DNA of 64,000 bases, from contig OX365953.1 of NCBI GenBank assembly GCA_947247005.1, forward strand, positions 9,801,001 through 9,865,000, read 5' to 3'. The DNA is from Spisula solida. Its lineage: Eukaryota > Mollusca > Bivalvia > Venerida > Mactridae. The first letter of the stretch is position 1. Each line of letters starts with the position of its first letter. Made by a program: the position numbers and the translations under genes. Below the pieces are notes generated by a model that was not told the origin of the DNA, did not search any database, and saw only the letters and a list, made by a program, of their open reading frames with translations. This document shows positions 1-11,600 of the stretch, in pieces.

Positions 1-359
1 TAAATTCGTGGATTACAAAACATTGAAGGGTAATCATATGTTCCATTTTTGGAAGGTCCATTAATCATGGGGAGTAGATTTCGAGGCCGAGTTCGTCAAC
101 CCCTTGAAATATAATGATTTTACAGTATAACTGAGGAAGTGAGGTGTCACCTTATATCTTTATTCACTCACGCAGTTCAAATTGATTTATAAACAAGGCT
201 TTACTGAATATAGATACATTGCATAGCATACAGACTTTAAACAACACAACAAACTGACAGTTTACTTTATTTTAGCCAAGTTCATGAAGTGAATTTTAAC
301 ATCTAATCATCCTTCCACCAAATATTCAAAATGCTGATAGATAACGTACTAAGACTTAC

Positions 360-546
360 ATTGAAGAATCTACAGAGTGTGATATGTGGGAAGTATGTAT
401 GTGAACCATTCCAGCCTCCAGATTTCAATGATTCGTCGTAAAACTTCTTCAACTCTTGTTGTAACTGTCCGACAGGACATAAATATAACACATACTGTCG
501 TGGTGAAGACACGTCAATCTCTGGGTCGTCTAAATGAGACAATAAC
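360..546 (-). CDS. UBASH3: UBASH3-like exon 3
   Basis: 187 nt starting after a pyrimidine-rich TAG acceptor (550-547) and ending at a GTAAGT donor (359-354). It encodes the end of the UBA ('LLSHLDDPEID') and the opening strands of the 2H phosphoesterase domain with 'YFPHITLCRFF'. It ends in phase 0; the next exon must lie left of position 1. Confidence 0.88.
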
Positions 547-3500
547 CTAGAAACAAGAAATACCACTGAATGTAATGAATACCCCCAGATACTGCTTGAC
601 AACAGTTACTAACTCCACTGTTCTCTGACAATATGCACAGCTAGACTTTGTAATGATAAGTAATGCAAACTTTCAATGTAATTAAACCAATGGTTACAGA
701 GGAAAAGAGTGCAGACAAAACTTATATGTGTAACAAAACAAAGGGCCATAACTCCCTTAAAATTGATCCGAGCATCTTGCACCAAAGATATGCACAACTA
801 GACTTGGTCCTGATCATTCATGCATGGTTTTTTATAACCTGATCATTGGCAACAGAGAAACAGGGCGGACAAAATTTGTAAGTGCAAATAACCGAAGGGG
901 GCCATAACTACCTTAAAATTGATCCGACCAATGTGTACTGTTGATATGCACAAAAGTTTCTTTGAAATCTGATATATCGAAGATAGAGAGAAACCACCAA
1001 ACACGAATAACATTTAATGTATATTCATTAGACTACAACGTTTCGCCCAGAAGGCTTCTTCAGGTAATGATTATTATATACAACAAGACTGCGTTCAATA
1101 AACGCTTATGCTCCCTGTGGAAGCCTTGTCCATAAATAAGTCTAAGTCCAAAATTAGGTCAAGGTGAAGGTCAAAAAGGGGTCAGATGATACAGGTGTGT
1201 GGAGTGTGTTCATATACAACATCCATGCAAGTTTGGAAGCTTTGCAGCAAGCCATAATGATGCTAGAAGAAACGGTCAATTTGGGTTAACCAGGACGGAC
1301 GGACGAACGGACGGACGGACGGACAGGTGAATCACTATATGCCTCCCGATCTATCGATACGGGGGCATAAAAACAATGATGACGTAACGTCATGCATAAT
1401 AACGCGGTGGCGCCAAAAGACGTTACATAGTAAATGCAGCGCAAAATACAGCGCAAAATACATATGAATACATATTTTTTTGAAATCTGACCAATGGTTA
1501 AAGAGAAATAGCGCTGACCACTTCTGCATGGACGAACCGACCAACTAACAGACCAACCTCAAGCATGACTCCAATATATAATAATGTTAATAGTATGATT
1601 TATGATTCTGTGATGTTGATCATTACGGGTACACAGTTTAATAATTAGAACTACGGTAACTACACAGTAACAGTCAGACACCATCATGGCCACATCTTCG
1701 TTGAGATTTGGTACTGGTGATTGTAACATACATGTACATCTGTAGAATGATTGGATTGTGTGAAAAATTCAAAATGCATCTCCTTTTTTTTTTAAATATA
1801 GCTCAATTTAGGAATTTTTATAGCATCACGAGAACTTGTATGGCTACATGTACATATTGCTGGCTTAGAATGAGAAGTTTACGTCCTTACAAGACTCATG
1901 CATATTTGAAATCTGCATCACAAGCACCTTCTTATGAACAGTTATAATTTTCATGAAAATCAGAACTGGTCATGTCGACCAAACTGAAGTTGAAAAAGCT
2001 TGTTTTTTCCATTTATAGTAAAGAGTAGTTTTCAGGCAGTTTTTACTTGTTTTCTCAAAATATGGTTTTTGTACTTACGACCTTTTCATTCTAAGCTAGT
2101 GATATATATAGGTCACGGACCATGGTATGAAATTCACTTACCAATCTGAAGCTAGATTAACACCATTATCTCCCGTGGCAGCCACTGCTTTCTCACTGAA
2201 ATACAAATATGGTGCAATTATATTTAATTATTTATAAGTAAAACATATGTATGATCAACAGTCAATGAACAGCAGTTAGGCACTTGTACCCTGGTTATTA
2301 TGATCAACACTCAACAGTCAACGAACAGCAGTTAGGCACTTGTACCCTGGTTATTATGATCAACACTCAACAGTCAATGAACAGCAGTTAGGCACTTGTA
2401 CCATGGTTATTATGATCAACACTCAACAGTCAACGAACAGCAGTTAGGCACTTGTACCATGGTTATTATGATCAACACTCAACAGTCAACGAACAGCAGT
2501 TAGGCACTTGTACCCTGGTTATTATGATCAACAATCAACAGTCAACGAACAGCAGTTAGGCACTTGTACCCTGGTTATTATGATCAACACTCAACAGTCA
2601 ACGAACAGCAGTTAGGCACTTGTACCCTGGTTATTATGATCAACACTCAACAGTCAACGAACAGCAGTTAGGCACTTGTACCCTGGTTATTATGATCAAC
2701 ACTCAACAGTCAACGAACAGCAGTTAGGCACTTGTACCCTGGTTATTATGATCAACACTCAACAGTCAACGAACAGCAGTTAGGCACTTGTACCATGGTT
2801 ATTATGATCAACACTCAACAGTCAACGAACAGCAGTTAGGAACTTGTACCCTGGTCCCATATTAGGTATCTTGCAACCCCACATTCCAGATTAACCAATA
2901 TCCTCACAACGAGGCCCTTGCCTTGAGAAATTATTAAAATAAGCATCTATACATACATTTGAAGAAAGAATCACCTCAAATTATTATGACATATACCCTA
3001 GAAAATATTTGCCTCTGTGATTTTTTGTTTCAGGATAGGGCCCTGCACGATGACTCATATAACCCTTGAATTGATTATTCCACTAATTGTTCGAAAAGAC
3101 AAATATTTCCGCTTAGGACTACTAATAAAATGTCCAAAATGTTTCCCAACGGCCATTAGTTAATAATGATAACCATGACTGACCAATAGTTTACAAAATT
3201 ATCAAAATGACCCTAATGTTTCATCCCTTAGTGAACACCCCTGATAAAACAAGTCTTTAAACATGGCAAACAATACATAAGTCTGCTACCGGTCTTAAGC
3301 CATTTTCCAAGGTTCTGTTGCCATAGCAACCACTATTTTTGTCAGAATCAAAATATTTTTGGACATGCATTATCCCCTTATTGCCCCCTATCCACATACC
3401 AGTTTTCATAAACCTAGTTTAGAAACTGTTTGAGTTATGTCAGGATCAAGATTTGTTGATGGACAAACAGACAGACGGCAAACCTATAGTCCCCTCCGAT

Positions 3501-5794
3501 CAAAAACCGGTAAGGGACTTATAATGGGCTAATGAAGCAAATCAGTGACAGATTCGGAGTGACACCTATATATAATGAATAATGATCAGAGATATACCAC
3601 ATGTTGCACAAGATATATCACATAACTAAACTACACGATGACATCACCTAATTAATCTTAATCAATTAAAATACATGCAGTAACTTATCATTATCTCAGT
3701 GTTCATACACCTACATGTAAAATGCTGTTAAACTGGTAGAAATATTGACGGGGCCAAAAATAAAATATTTTTTGTTTCAACTTCCATGCTGTATTACTTA
3801 ACCAAACAATAATGTTTGACCCCCGAAAAAAAAATTGATATTATAAAAAAATGAGCCTCACTCTCACTAGTCTGACACCATATACCCATTGTCTATTGGT
3901 ACCTTCAAAACAGTAGAATTAGTAATGTGCATAGGTGAATCAATAATTAATGACTATAAAAACAATTACCAATCTGCTTGGCCAGGCAGGGTCGGGCAGG
4001 GGAAACAAACAATATTTTATTTTTGGCCTGGGTTAACCTTTTCACTTGGAATTTTTTTGATCATTTTGTACATGTACATTTTGTATTATGTGTTCACCAT
4101 TTTATAGAAGATAAATAGTTAAAATGCATATAATGAATTAAATGTGCTGTATATGCATTATATATACCTGGACCCTCCGAGAATTACGTAGACTTATTTG
4201 TCATGAACAATTGTCATCTTATTTATAACCCAAAAAAAATAAAAAAAATTGTGTGGATTGAAAAAATATTTATTGCACATGTACATGACACCTGTATCTC
4301 TTCTAGAACTTAATCTGCAGACTCTGGGTATAGATGGGGATACTGGATGAGGGGCAGGTCAGATGTCACAATGTCAGCTAAATGTTAATCAAGTTGCATT
4401 TTTTGTTGCTCTTACGTCAGAGCTTTAGTGAATCCCATTAGGTTTGGCTAAAGTTACAGTTAGAAATTTATAAAGAACCCGTATTTTCAAGTGATTTTAC
4501 GATCAATATTAAACCAAATAAAACGTTGATACACAAATCAGGATATGCCATAAGAAAAATAGGAACAATTTTTTAATGAGGAAAAAGCGCATTTCATTGC
4601 AGAAACAATATACATGTGTATGTAACACATGTTTCAGCACAATAATCATTTGTTATGCTTATTAGTGCGCTTCTTGCGTTTTTTTTTTTTAGCTACACGT
4701 ATGTCAAATAGCCCATTCAATTTCCCCGTCATAGGTGAGAGAGGGTCGGGGAACCATCCCTCATCTCACCTTACAAATATGCATAAATATATGTATTGGT
4801 AAAGTAAATCAAACACAACAAAGTGAATCAGAGATAGTCAACAGTTAAAGAGAGAAAAAAAATATGTAGGCAATGTGTTGGTTGCAGTCAATGGTGTATT
4901 AACGACGTAAAAAAAAACCTGTTACACAGTTATGTGATCCAGGAAATGTCTGATTAAAGTGTGTGGTTTATTTTGTGTTTTAAGTATTTGTATGGCCAGT
5001 TTCAGTTCATTTGTAAGGATGCATTTTATGTTGTGTTGTTTTGTTCTTCTTTCGGCTATAAGGTATGTTTTATAGATGCTGAACGCTATTAGGTTGATAA
5101 TGATGTTAATACATGTATTTGTATATTCTCTGTTCTGCTTTGTATCCAAAACTATGTATTTTAAATTTCTGAAATTATGATTGTAGCCAAGATGTTCAAA
5201 GGCTGTATTAACCTGCGTCCATAGTAATGTTGTACAAGGACATTCAATGAAAAAGTGCACATAGTTTTCAACAGCATGGCAGTGATGACACGAGGATGAA
5301 TTAAAAATTCTCCATTTCATGAGGTTTTCATTTGTTGCAATGATATTGTGTACTAGTTTGTATTTGAATTGTTTTACCCTGTTATCTAAACAAGTTGCTT
5401 TCCATCCATTATAGAAAAGAGTTATTCTTGCGTTTTTACATTTTTCCTTACAGGCATTATGATATAAAAATCTGTGTATAATATTATACACAGATCGGGC
5501 GATATAATAGACCTGTTCATTATAGTGAAGTCATTTATGAACTTTGTCTTAAATTCACATATTTTAGTTGGTTATGTGTTTTTTTGACAAACCAAACCAC
5601 CTAGCAAACAAGATTAGCATAAATGTCAAAATTGAGTACGAAACAGTTAGGGTACGAATCGACCATAAATAAAATACTTACGCTCGTAGTTTGGGGAAGC
5701 CCATCTGTTGTAATATTTCAACTGTAGATTTTGATTCATCTCTCCGGATTGTACTTGATTTTCTTCTACGTGGAGGTGGAGGAGCGTCCGACAT
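360..5794 (-). CDS. UBASH3: UBASH3/STS/TULA-like protein, 5' part of gene (three coding exons, partial)
   Basis: Coding exons are 5794-5682, 2195-2142 and 546-360; all junctions are GT-AG and the frame is kept across both introns, giving 118 residues before the gene leaves the window. Seen: a short proline/arginine-rich N-terminus, then a UBA domain at about residues 22-62 with the MGFPK loop and an 'ASDWLLSHLDD' end, then the start of a 2H-phosphoesterase domain ('QYVLYLCPVG', 'GWNGSHTYFPHIT') with the first H-x-T motif at H110-T112. Known: vertebrate UBASH3A/B have UBA, 2H, SH3 and histidine-phosphatase domains and damp tyrosine-kinase signalling; TULA-2 dephosphorylates Syk. Only the UBA and first part of the 2H domain are visible, so phosphatase activity cannot be judged. 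The ATG at 5794 is chosen because the peptide begins just before the UBA and a consensus donor follows. The A versus B paralogue cannot be assigned. Confidence 0.87.
609..950. repeat. Two tandem copies of a mollusc-type dispersed module, in UBASH3 intron 2
   Basis: The block 'gggccataactcccttaa' near 743 recurs as 'gggccataactaccttaa' near 898, about 155 bp apart, with matching flanks ('gatatgcacaa', 'agagaaacagg'). A similar sentence is found near 1490. This style of repeat is common in bivalve genomes; family name not assigned. Confidence 0.6.
1140..1560. repeat. Dispersed repeat with GGACGGAC run and GGGGGCATA block (intron 2)
   Basis: An AGGTCAAGGTGAAGGTCA-rich stretch near 1158 leads into a GGAC/GGACGGAC run at about 1292-1325 and a 'gatacgggggcataa' block near 1357. 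This is a recurrent non-coding repeat pattern in bivalves. No coding sequence seen. Confidence 0.5.
2142..2195 (-). CDS. UBASH3: UBASH3-like exon 2
   Basis: 54 nt between a CAG acceptor (2198-2196) and a GTAAGT donor (2141-2136). It encodes the UBA core 'AEKAVAATGDNGVNLASD' and leaves two bases of a tryptophan codon that exon 3 completes. Short and conserved; phase fits both neighbours exactly. Confidence 0.85.
2250..2855. repeat. 56-bp VNTR in UBASH3 intron 1
   Basis: About eleven head-to-tail copies of a 56-bp unit starting 'tgatcaacactcaacagtca'. Copies differ at very few positions (accctgg/accatgg, aacgaac/aatgaac). The array ends only about 55 bp upstream of exon 2 on the transcribed strand. 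The high identity suggests recent expansion or ongoing homogenisation. Confidence 0.95.
2856..3259. other. Non-coding intron 1 sequence
   Basis: No exon, RNA gene or clear repeat seen. The remaining parts of intron 1 (3531-4921 and 5533-5681) are also AT-rich with no supported feature. Confidence 0.6.
3260..3530. repeat. Dispersed mollusc-type repeat (intron 1)
   Basis: Contains 'gttgccatagcaaccac', a CAGACAGACGG run and a 'cccctccgatcaaaaaccgg' end, the layout of a widespread bivalve non-coding repeat. No ORF. Identification is by pattern memory only. Confidence 0.45.
4922..5532 (-). mobile_element. LINE C-terminal (zf-RVT-like) fragment in UBASH3 intron 1
   Basis: An open stretch of about 200 codons encodes the region after the reverse transcriptase palm in L1/Tx1-like LINEs. 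Features are 'FKYKLVHNIIATNENLMKW', a zinc-knuckle-like 'CHHCHAVENYVHFFIECPC' and a hydrophobic C-terminal helix region. No endonuclease or YxDD is present, so it is a 5'-truncated insertion. It lies on the same strand as UBASH3. It is a different LINE type from the one at 38.6-42.8 kb, judged by the knuckle sequence. Confidence 0.75.
5682..5794 (-). CDS. UBASH3: UBASH3-like exon 1
   Basis: 113 nt from ATG (37 codons plus 2 nt) ending at a GTAAGT donor at 5681-5676. It encodes 'MSDAPPPPRRRKSS', a charged linker and the first UBA helix with 'VEILQQMGFPKLR'. The split alanine codon is completed by the first base of exon 2. Confidence 0.85.
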
Positions 5795-6062
5795 AATTAT
5801 AAAATTATTAAAAGCTAAAACTAGGAAGTAGCGAAATATCAACAATCACGATTTTCCATTATGAACGGAAAGATTAATAACTGCAGAAAAGATCCTCATT
5901 GTAACGAAAAGAACGCACACCAAACATTGCAAATACATCACAAATCCCTCTCTACTGGTCGCAAATTAGAATTTTTAGCGTTATCTTGATCAAATCAATA
6001 TTTATTTGTTTTCGGAATATCAAGTTAATAATCTAGAATGCGATTCAGTCATGTACGGTCCC
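5795..6062. other. Upstream region of UBASH3-like gene
   Basis: Sequence 5' of the ATG on the minus strand; presumably holds the 5' UTR and promoter. No TATA box or CpG island is evident. It runs directly into the ATTC microsatellite. Confidence 0.4.
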
Positions 6063-6535
6063 CTCATTCATTCCGATTCATTCCGATTCATTCATTCATT
6101 CATTCATTCATTCATTCATTCATTCATTCATCCATTCATTCATTCTTTCTGACATTCATTCTGACATTCATTCATTGTGACATTCAATCTGACATTTATT
6201 CCGAAATTCATTCATTCATTCCGACATTCATTCATTCCGACATTCATTCATTCACATTCATTCATTCATTCATTCATTCACATTCATTCATTCTGACATT
6301 CATTCATTTATTCCGACATTCATTCATTTATTCCGACATTCGTTCATTCTGACCATTCATTCATTCTGACATTCATTCATTCATTCATTCATTCATTCAT
6401 TCATTCATTCATTCATGCATTCATTCTGACATTCATTCTGACCTTCATTAATTCGTTCTGACATTCATTTATTCCGACATTCATTCATTTATTCATTCAT
6501 TCATTCATTCATTCATTCCGATTCATTCATTCCGA
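6063..6535. repeat. Imperfect (ATTC)n microsatellite
   Basis: About 470 bp of CATT/ATTC tetranucleotides interrupted by 'ctgacattc' and 'ccgacattc' variants that recur themselves. The apparent ORF of isoleucine/histidine/serine/phenylalanine repeats is an artefact of the repeat. Confidence 0.95.
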
Positions 6536-6767
6536 TTGACATTGTCGACGATTAAGTGATTTCAAAATTCATCTTGGAGCGAAATTCACGAAAACAAGAT
6601 TTGGGCTTCAGCAATATATGTTCTTGACAGCACAACTTAGACCTTTGACTAATACATTCGTATATGAATCGCATCATCCAGTTTGCATTACTTTATTGCA
6701 GGAATTGACAAGAACGAACGACGGTTGATTTTAAACAGCATTTTTCTACATTTGAAATGCATGTACA

Positions 6768-7245
6768 GGACTACTAGTATTTTAAAAGTAGAATCTAGTC
6801 CTTTTGTTTATTGTGTATTAATATAATTTGAAGTAGGTACCCATAAAAGCGTGACATTCTGTCCCTGAAAACTTAGATCCACGCGTATCGTTAATCATCC
6901 CCGAAAAAATCACACATTATGATATACTGTATATATATGAATAATCCGAAATCAACAATCCCCTAGATAAAAAAAATATATACATTGTATATATAAGCAT
7001 AGACTTTAACAATTTCTCGGTGAAAAGTTAAGTCACTTGTTATTACTAAGACGGATATTTTCTAAGTGATTTATGCACATAATATGAACTTAACATTTAA
7101 ACAATGTTCTCATATAATTATACATAGTTTCCTTTTCAAGTTACAGGAACCACGTGACCAAAAGTGGTGCAGTGCACGATTTTCGACCCAAAATAACGTC
7201 GACTCTTAGGTTTTTTCACTCTAACTTCTTTAATACGCCATTGTT
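6768..7245. repeat. Dispersed repeat, copy 1 of a pair (partner at 49.6 kb)
   Basis: Shares 'aatctagtccttttgt', 'aatttgaagtaggtac', 'ttctgtccctgaaaactt' and 'gtgcagtgcacgatttt' in the same order with 49574-49845. The two halves are here separated by about 220 bp that the other copy lacks apart from a TA-rich stretch. Non-coding. Confidence 0.8.
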
Positions 7246-9677
7246 TTCACTCAGATATCGTGCATAAACCCCGCGATTGAAAGCTCTTTCATTGACTTTA
7301 TGGAACTTGGTGCACTTCGTTTCAAAATTAAGGAATCTTCCTATTCCAGGTAAAAATCTCCAGTTATGGTCTCAGCTCTTTTCGATACAGTGCAGCCAGT
7401 GTAGTTGTTCACACTGTTATATGAGCAAATAATATACTTTTAAAACATTTCTGTTGTGTTATAATTGTATGATGTGAAGTGGCTTCAAATGACATTTTGC
7501 TTTTACGCTGCTATGCTATGTTTATATAATATATACATATATTTTAATTTATGATAGTACATGCAATATAACTTTACATGTGTGTAAACCAAGCATGTTA
7601 TTTAGTGTCTTTCCCAGTCCTCTATATGTGTTCTGATAATTATTTATATGTCACTATATGTAGCTTTACGATTATTTATTTATTAGTAAAATGTTGATTT
7701 AATCTGATCATGTCTATATTGCATAGTCATAGATGTATGTCTGTTTATATGCTTATTTTACTGACTTGAGCCGCGTCAAGCATAAAAGGTCCTTATCGTT
7801 TTTATATGATCCAATGTCCAGATCAACCAATGAAACCGCGTTATTTCGGTAATATTTTGTCCAAACTCCAGGTGTGCAACTAATAAATCAAAAGTTGCTC
7901 AATGTCCAAATTCGGGATAACACACTCTTTTGAAACGGACGTTTCTACCTCAATTTTAAGGCAGCATAATGAATGCAATGGGAAGAATGAAGCCATAGTA
8001 CTATATCTACGTTTTTAAAATCTTAAAATCGGTTGACATAAAGATATTTGACAATGTCAAATTTTCAAACCTAATTTTCTCTAAAACATGATTTTGGCAC
8101 TTTGATCACTATTAGAACCAGCCGAATATGTCTGTCATACAAGTAAATGCGTATTTGCTTGCTTCCTCTGAATTTAAATTGATATGTTTATTTAAAAAGT
8201 AATATATTGTTTTTTTTTTAAATTTAAATGCATGGTTCCTTCTTATTCTCTGCTCAATGTGTATCTATTTTTAAAATAATTTTGATGTATAAACAGTTCT
8301 ATATATGTTGCTACCTTAAATGTCTTAACCTTTGCTTATATGTATTTATAATTATGTTTGTTAATTTTATACTTTGTTAAAAATGTCGGACAATAGCTAT
8401 ACATAGCTAATGTTTCCCTGTTGTACATGTATCCGACTTAAAATAAATATTGTATTTGTATTTGCCGGCCCTGTCGGCGACGTCTATGAAGACTACATTG
8501 TATCAGAAATGTCTCTACTTCAGCATTGCTTTTCTTTTACATTTAATATCACACGTTTCTTTCAGTTTTTTACTTACTTCTAAACAATTGCTATATCGGT
8601 TTAACTTAAGCCAATATATTAGATTTGGCTCTGGTCATTACATAATGCTTGCGATGACGATAGTTTCAAACAGTATATTCCGACCTGCGTAGATAGTCTG
8701 AGATGAAAAATTGCAACTTGTTGATCAACGGATCATCTTGTTTAAAACATTACCGAACAGCCACCAGCCACATTAGTTACATGTATAATGTAAACATACG
8801 AATAAAACACCTGTTATATATTACCAAGAATTTGATATGAAGTATATGAAGGCTATATTAGTGTCTTTTTTTCGGTTGGTCGTTCCACCCGTGATCTTGT
8901 TTTCTATCGGTCGTTCCGCCCGTCCACTGGACTCATTATAACGAAAGTTCAAAATTAGTGTCAAACTTAGTTGTGCATATCGATGGCCCGATATTCAAAT
9001 AATTTAGTAATTATGTTAATTTAATATGCTAGTATTTGTCTGCACTATTGCCCTGTCGCTGTCACTCACCATTGACACTTCACAAGACTCTGAAGTAATA
9101 CTAGTATAACTGTATCAGGAAGTATCGGGGCATAATTATCACATTCATTGCCGGTGCTTGTTTTTATTTGCAGACAATGGGTCGTCCCAAGTAAGATCAT
9201 ACATTCTAAAAACAGACCAAATTCCATCATGACCAACAGCTGTGGGAAAAACTTCCAGCATCCATTTGACAGTCAATGAAGGGCCATATTAAGAAGAACA
9301 AATACGAGACAATTCATTCGGATAGAAATGCGTGAACTGTGCTTCTGTGTTTGTATATCCAAATGGTCACTCTACTTTTGACAATGTTTTTGTTCTTAGC
9401 TCTAACCAATTCACTCTAAGATTTTCATGTTACTGAACCTTCCATAAAAAAGACTTTTTTTTGGCTGCGAGTTCAATGTGTAAACAGACAAGTATCTGTT
9501 TTAGTATTTCTTCTATTATATTTATTATCGTTTATTGTTTGACCAGATTAAACTGAGACTCTAATCAAAATCCGTAAACGCCCGGCTGTACTCGGCTGTT
9601 TTCGATTCGCTTGTTTATTTACTACATGTGCAGTAATCTCTGCATTTATAACAAAATTCAAAAGAATTTCAAGCATG
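7246..9677. other. Non-coding stretch
   Basis: Apart from the tail motif at 8420-8465, nothing supported. Open frames are short and lack splice context or recognisable domains. Confidence 0.5.
8420..8465 (+). repeat. Retroposon-like 3' tail motif
   Basis: The 37-bp string from 'atgtatccgacttaaaataa' to 'tgtatttgtattt' is the exact reverse complement of segments at about 23045-23082 and 23256-23293. It ends in a (TATTTG)-like run as many LINE/SINE 3' ends do. The parent element is not recognised. Confidence 0.6.
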
Positions 9678-9742
9678 AATAGTAGCGTAGTGGAAACGTT
9701 TGCGCCTTTAACGCCAGTGGTCGCAGGTTCAAAACTTACTGT
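9678..9742 (+). repeat. tRNA-like SINE head (Lys-TTT-like)
   Basis: 'gtagcgtagtgg' (box A-like) and 'aggttcaaaac' (box B-like) are about 35 nt apart with a CCTTTAA loop. Acceptor pairing is not intact, so this is a retroposon head and not a working tRNA. Confidence 0.45.
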
Positions 9743-11355
9743 AACCTTTTGACATTAATATTTTTACTTCAACATTTATCCTTGAATCAAGGGGATTATG
9801 TTTAAAACTTTTTCCCGTACAGTCTTATATTGTTTGGTCTTTAATTTCGGTTTTTGTAATATTTCCAATTGCATATTTCTTTATTCCAAGTACATGAACA
9901 ATGTTTCAGGACTTGGCCATTATTGATTTAATGTATGCCTGAATTGTGTTATGGATATGTGAACATAGGGATGATTATAATTCACGAATAGCATACTTGC
10001 ATATAAAAGAAAAAAAGTTAAATAAAACATATTGAGTTTGCCTCGAACCCCATACCTTGTGGTCTACAAACCGTACACTTACCAACTGAGCCATCACATA
10101 TTGTTATCTAGCAGCAACTCAATAAAGCCATATATAGCGATAAATGTAATTGTATGTTTTTATAACTTCGGAAATTTCCGGACTTCAACGAATTATGCTA
10201 GGAGTTTCAGTTTAATCTGGTCAGACAATATTGTACATCATTTAAATATAAACAAATTAAAGAGATCATAAATAACCACAGTCAAAGAATCACAAACACG
10301 GAAATTATATAAAAATAGGGTAAACAATCCCTGTCTGGGTCTTACATAACATTTAAGAAAGGCTTAGTAGTCTTAGGAAATTATACATGCATTATGCATA
10401 GCATAGAACTATCATAGAAAGTAAATTACATATTCAATAAACGTATAAAGGTGCTGAATCATAAAAAAGTTTGTAAATGATTCAAAAACTAACTACGTGT
10501 ATGATTGAACCAACCATTCTTGAAATGTTACACTGATTACAATTTTAAGTCAATATATGCTATTACGAGAAATGCAATTAACTTTTTTTTGACTGAACCA
10601 TTTACAATGAAACACACAGGAAAAACCTTCAATGAACTCTCCTTTACACATAGCACACAAATTTAACCGTTAAATTCTAGATTAAAGGTATGTTTTGTCA
10701 TCTGCAAAAGGTACAACACTCATGCACTGTAATATGGCGGACCACGTAGGTTACCTGGAACCGTACTAGTGGTCTTCTGCATGTAATTTTAGTTTAGGAA
10801 CTGAAAATTATTCGCATAGGAATAGGTCTACACAGAATAGTCTTAGTGATAAAGTATTCTCATGCGTTTTTAGTTCAAAAACTACTTTACAGTATAGACC
10901 CTGTTCAAAGGGGCATTTTCATGAGAAAAGTGCATATGCATAGCAGATGTTCTTATGTCGTAAGGAAGACAGTTCCATAATTTTGCACCAGAGTATGCCA
11001 ATGATTTTCTGCAAAATTCTAGCCTGGGTTTTGCCTGGGGTGAATTTTACTATTATAATCAAATAGCAGACGGACAACGACTTCAAACACAATCCATGTA
11101 TGTTATTATGTATATTGGTAATATATTGGCTACCCTTATGAATTTCAGAAATAATATTAATCACGAACATAATATACTGAAGTGAGAATTTAGCGTTGTT
11201 TTCGACCCATGCGGTAAGTATTTCAAATCATTGCATAGCCAATATAATTATAACATGATTGTAGTTATCATAGATTTTTTTTCCGATTGGAATTCGTACT
11301 ACAAGTATGTAAATCAGATAGACTGTAAGTATATGTATAAGATGGATGTTGCTTT
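9743..11355. other. Non-coding stretch
   Basis: AT-rich sequence with no supported coding exon or repeat apart from the tRNA-like head at 10034-10096. Confidence 0.5.
10034..10096 (-). repeat. tRNA-like SINE head
   Basis: On the minus strand 'gatggctcagttggtaagtg' matches a box A and 'ggggttcgaggc' a box B. The acceptor stem does not pair. Likely a tRNA-derived retroposon or tRNA pseudogene. Confidence 0.5.
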
Positions 11356-11600
11356 AAAGGTGCTGCCTCACGTATTGGTGTATTGCAAAAATAGAATTGT
11401 CAAATATTCGCTTAATTTTGGTATAGTTGCTATAAACAACCACACTGACATTTAAAGTAACTTTCGAACCATCGGTATTTTGTTGTTATTTAGTATTTTT
11501 ACATCCAAAATTCTATAGGGTATTTATACCCTATAGAATTAATACTACTACCACTTAAATTGCCTGAAATTTGATGAAAACGAATTGCAAAACGAACCGA
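11356..11600 (+). repeat. MITE-like dispersed repeat, copy 1 (inverted partner at 47.35-47.63 kb)
   Basis: Starts 'ttaaaggtgctgcctcac', includes 'ttggtgtattgcaaaaata' and the palindrome 'ctatagggtatttatac...', and ends near 'cttaaattgcctgaaa'. The same order occurs in reverse orientation at 47345-47628. A related start ('aaaggtgttgcctcacag') is seen at 44000. Non-coding. Confidence 0.75.

Noticed and set aside
6038..6352. 104-codon frame rich in His, Ser, Phe and Ile
   Set aside because: Translation of the ATTC microsatellite.
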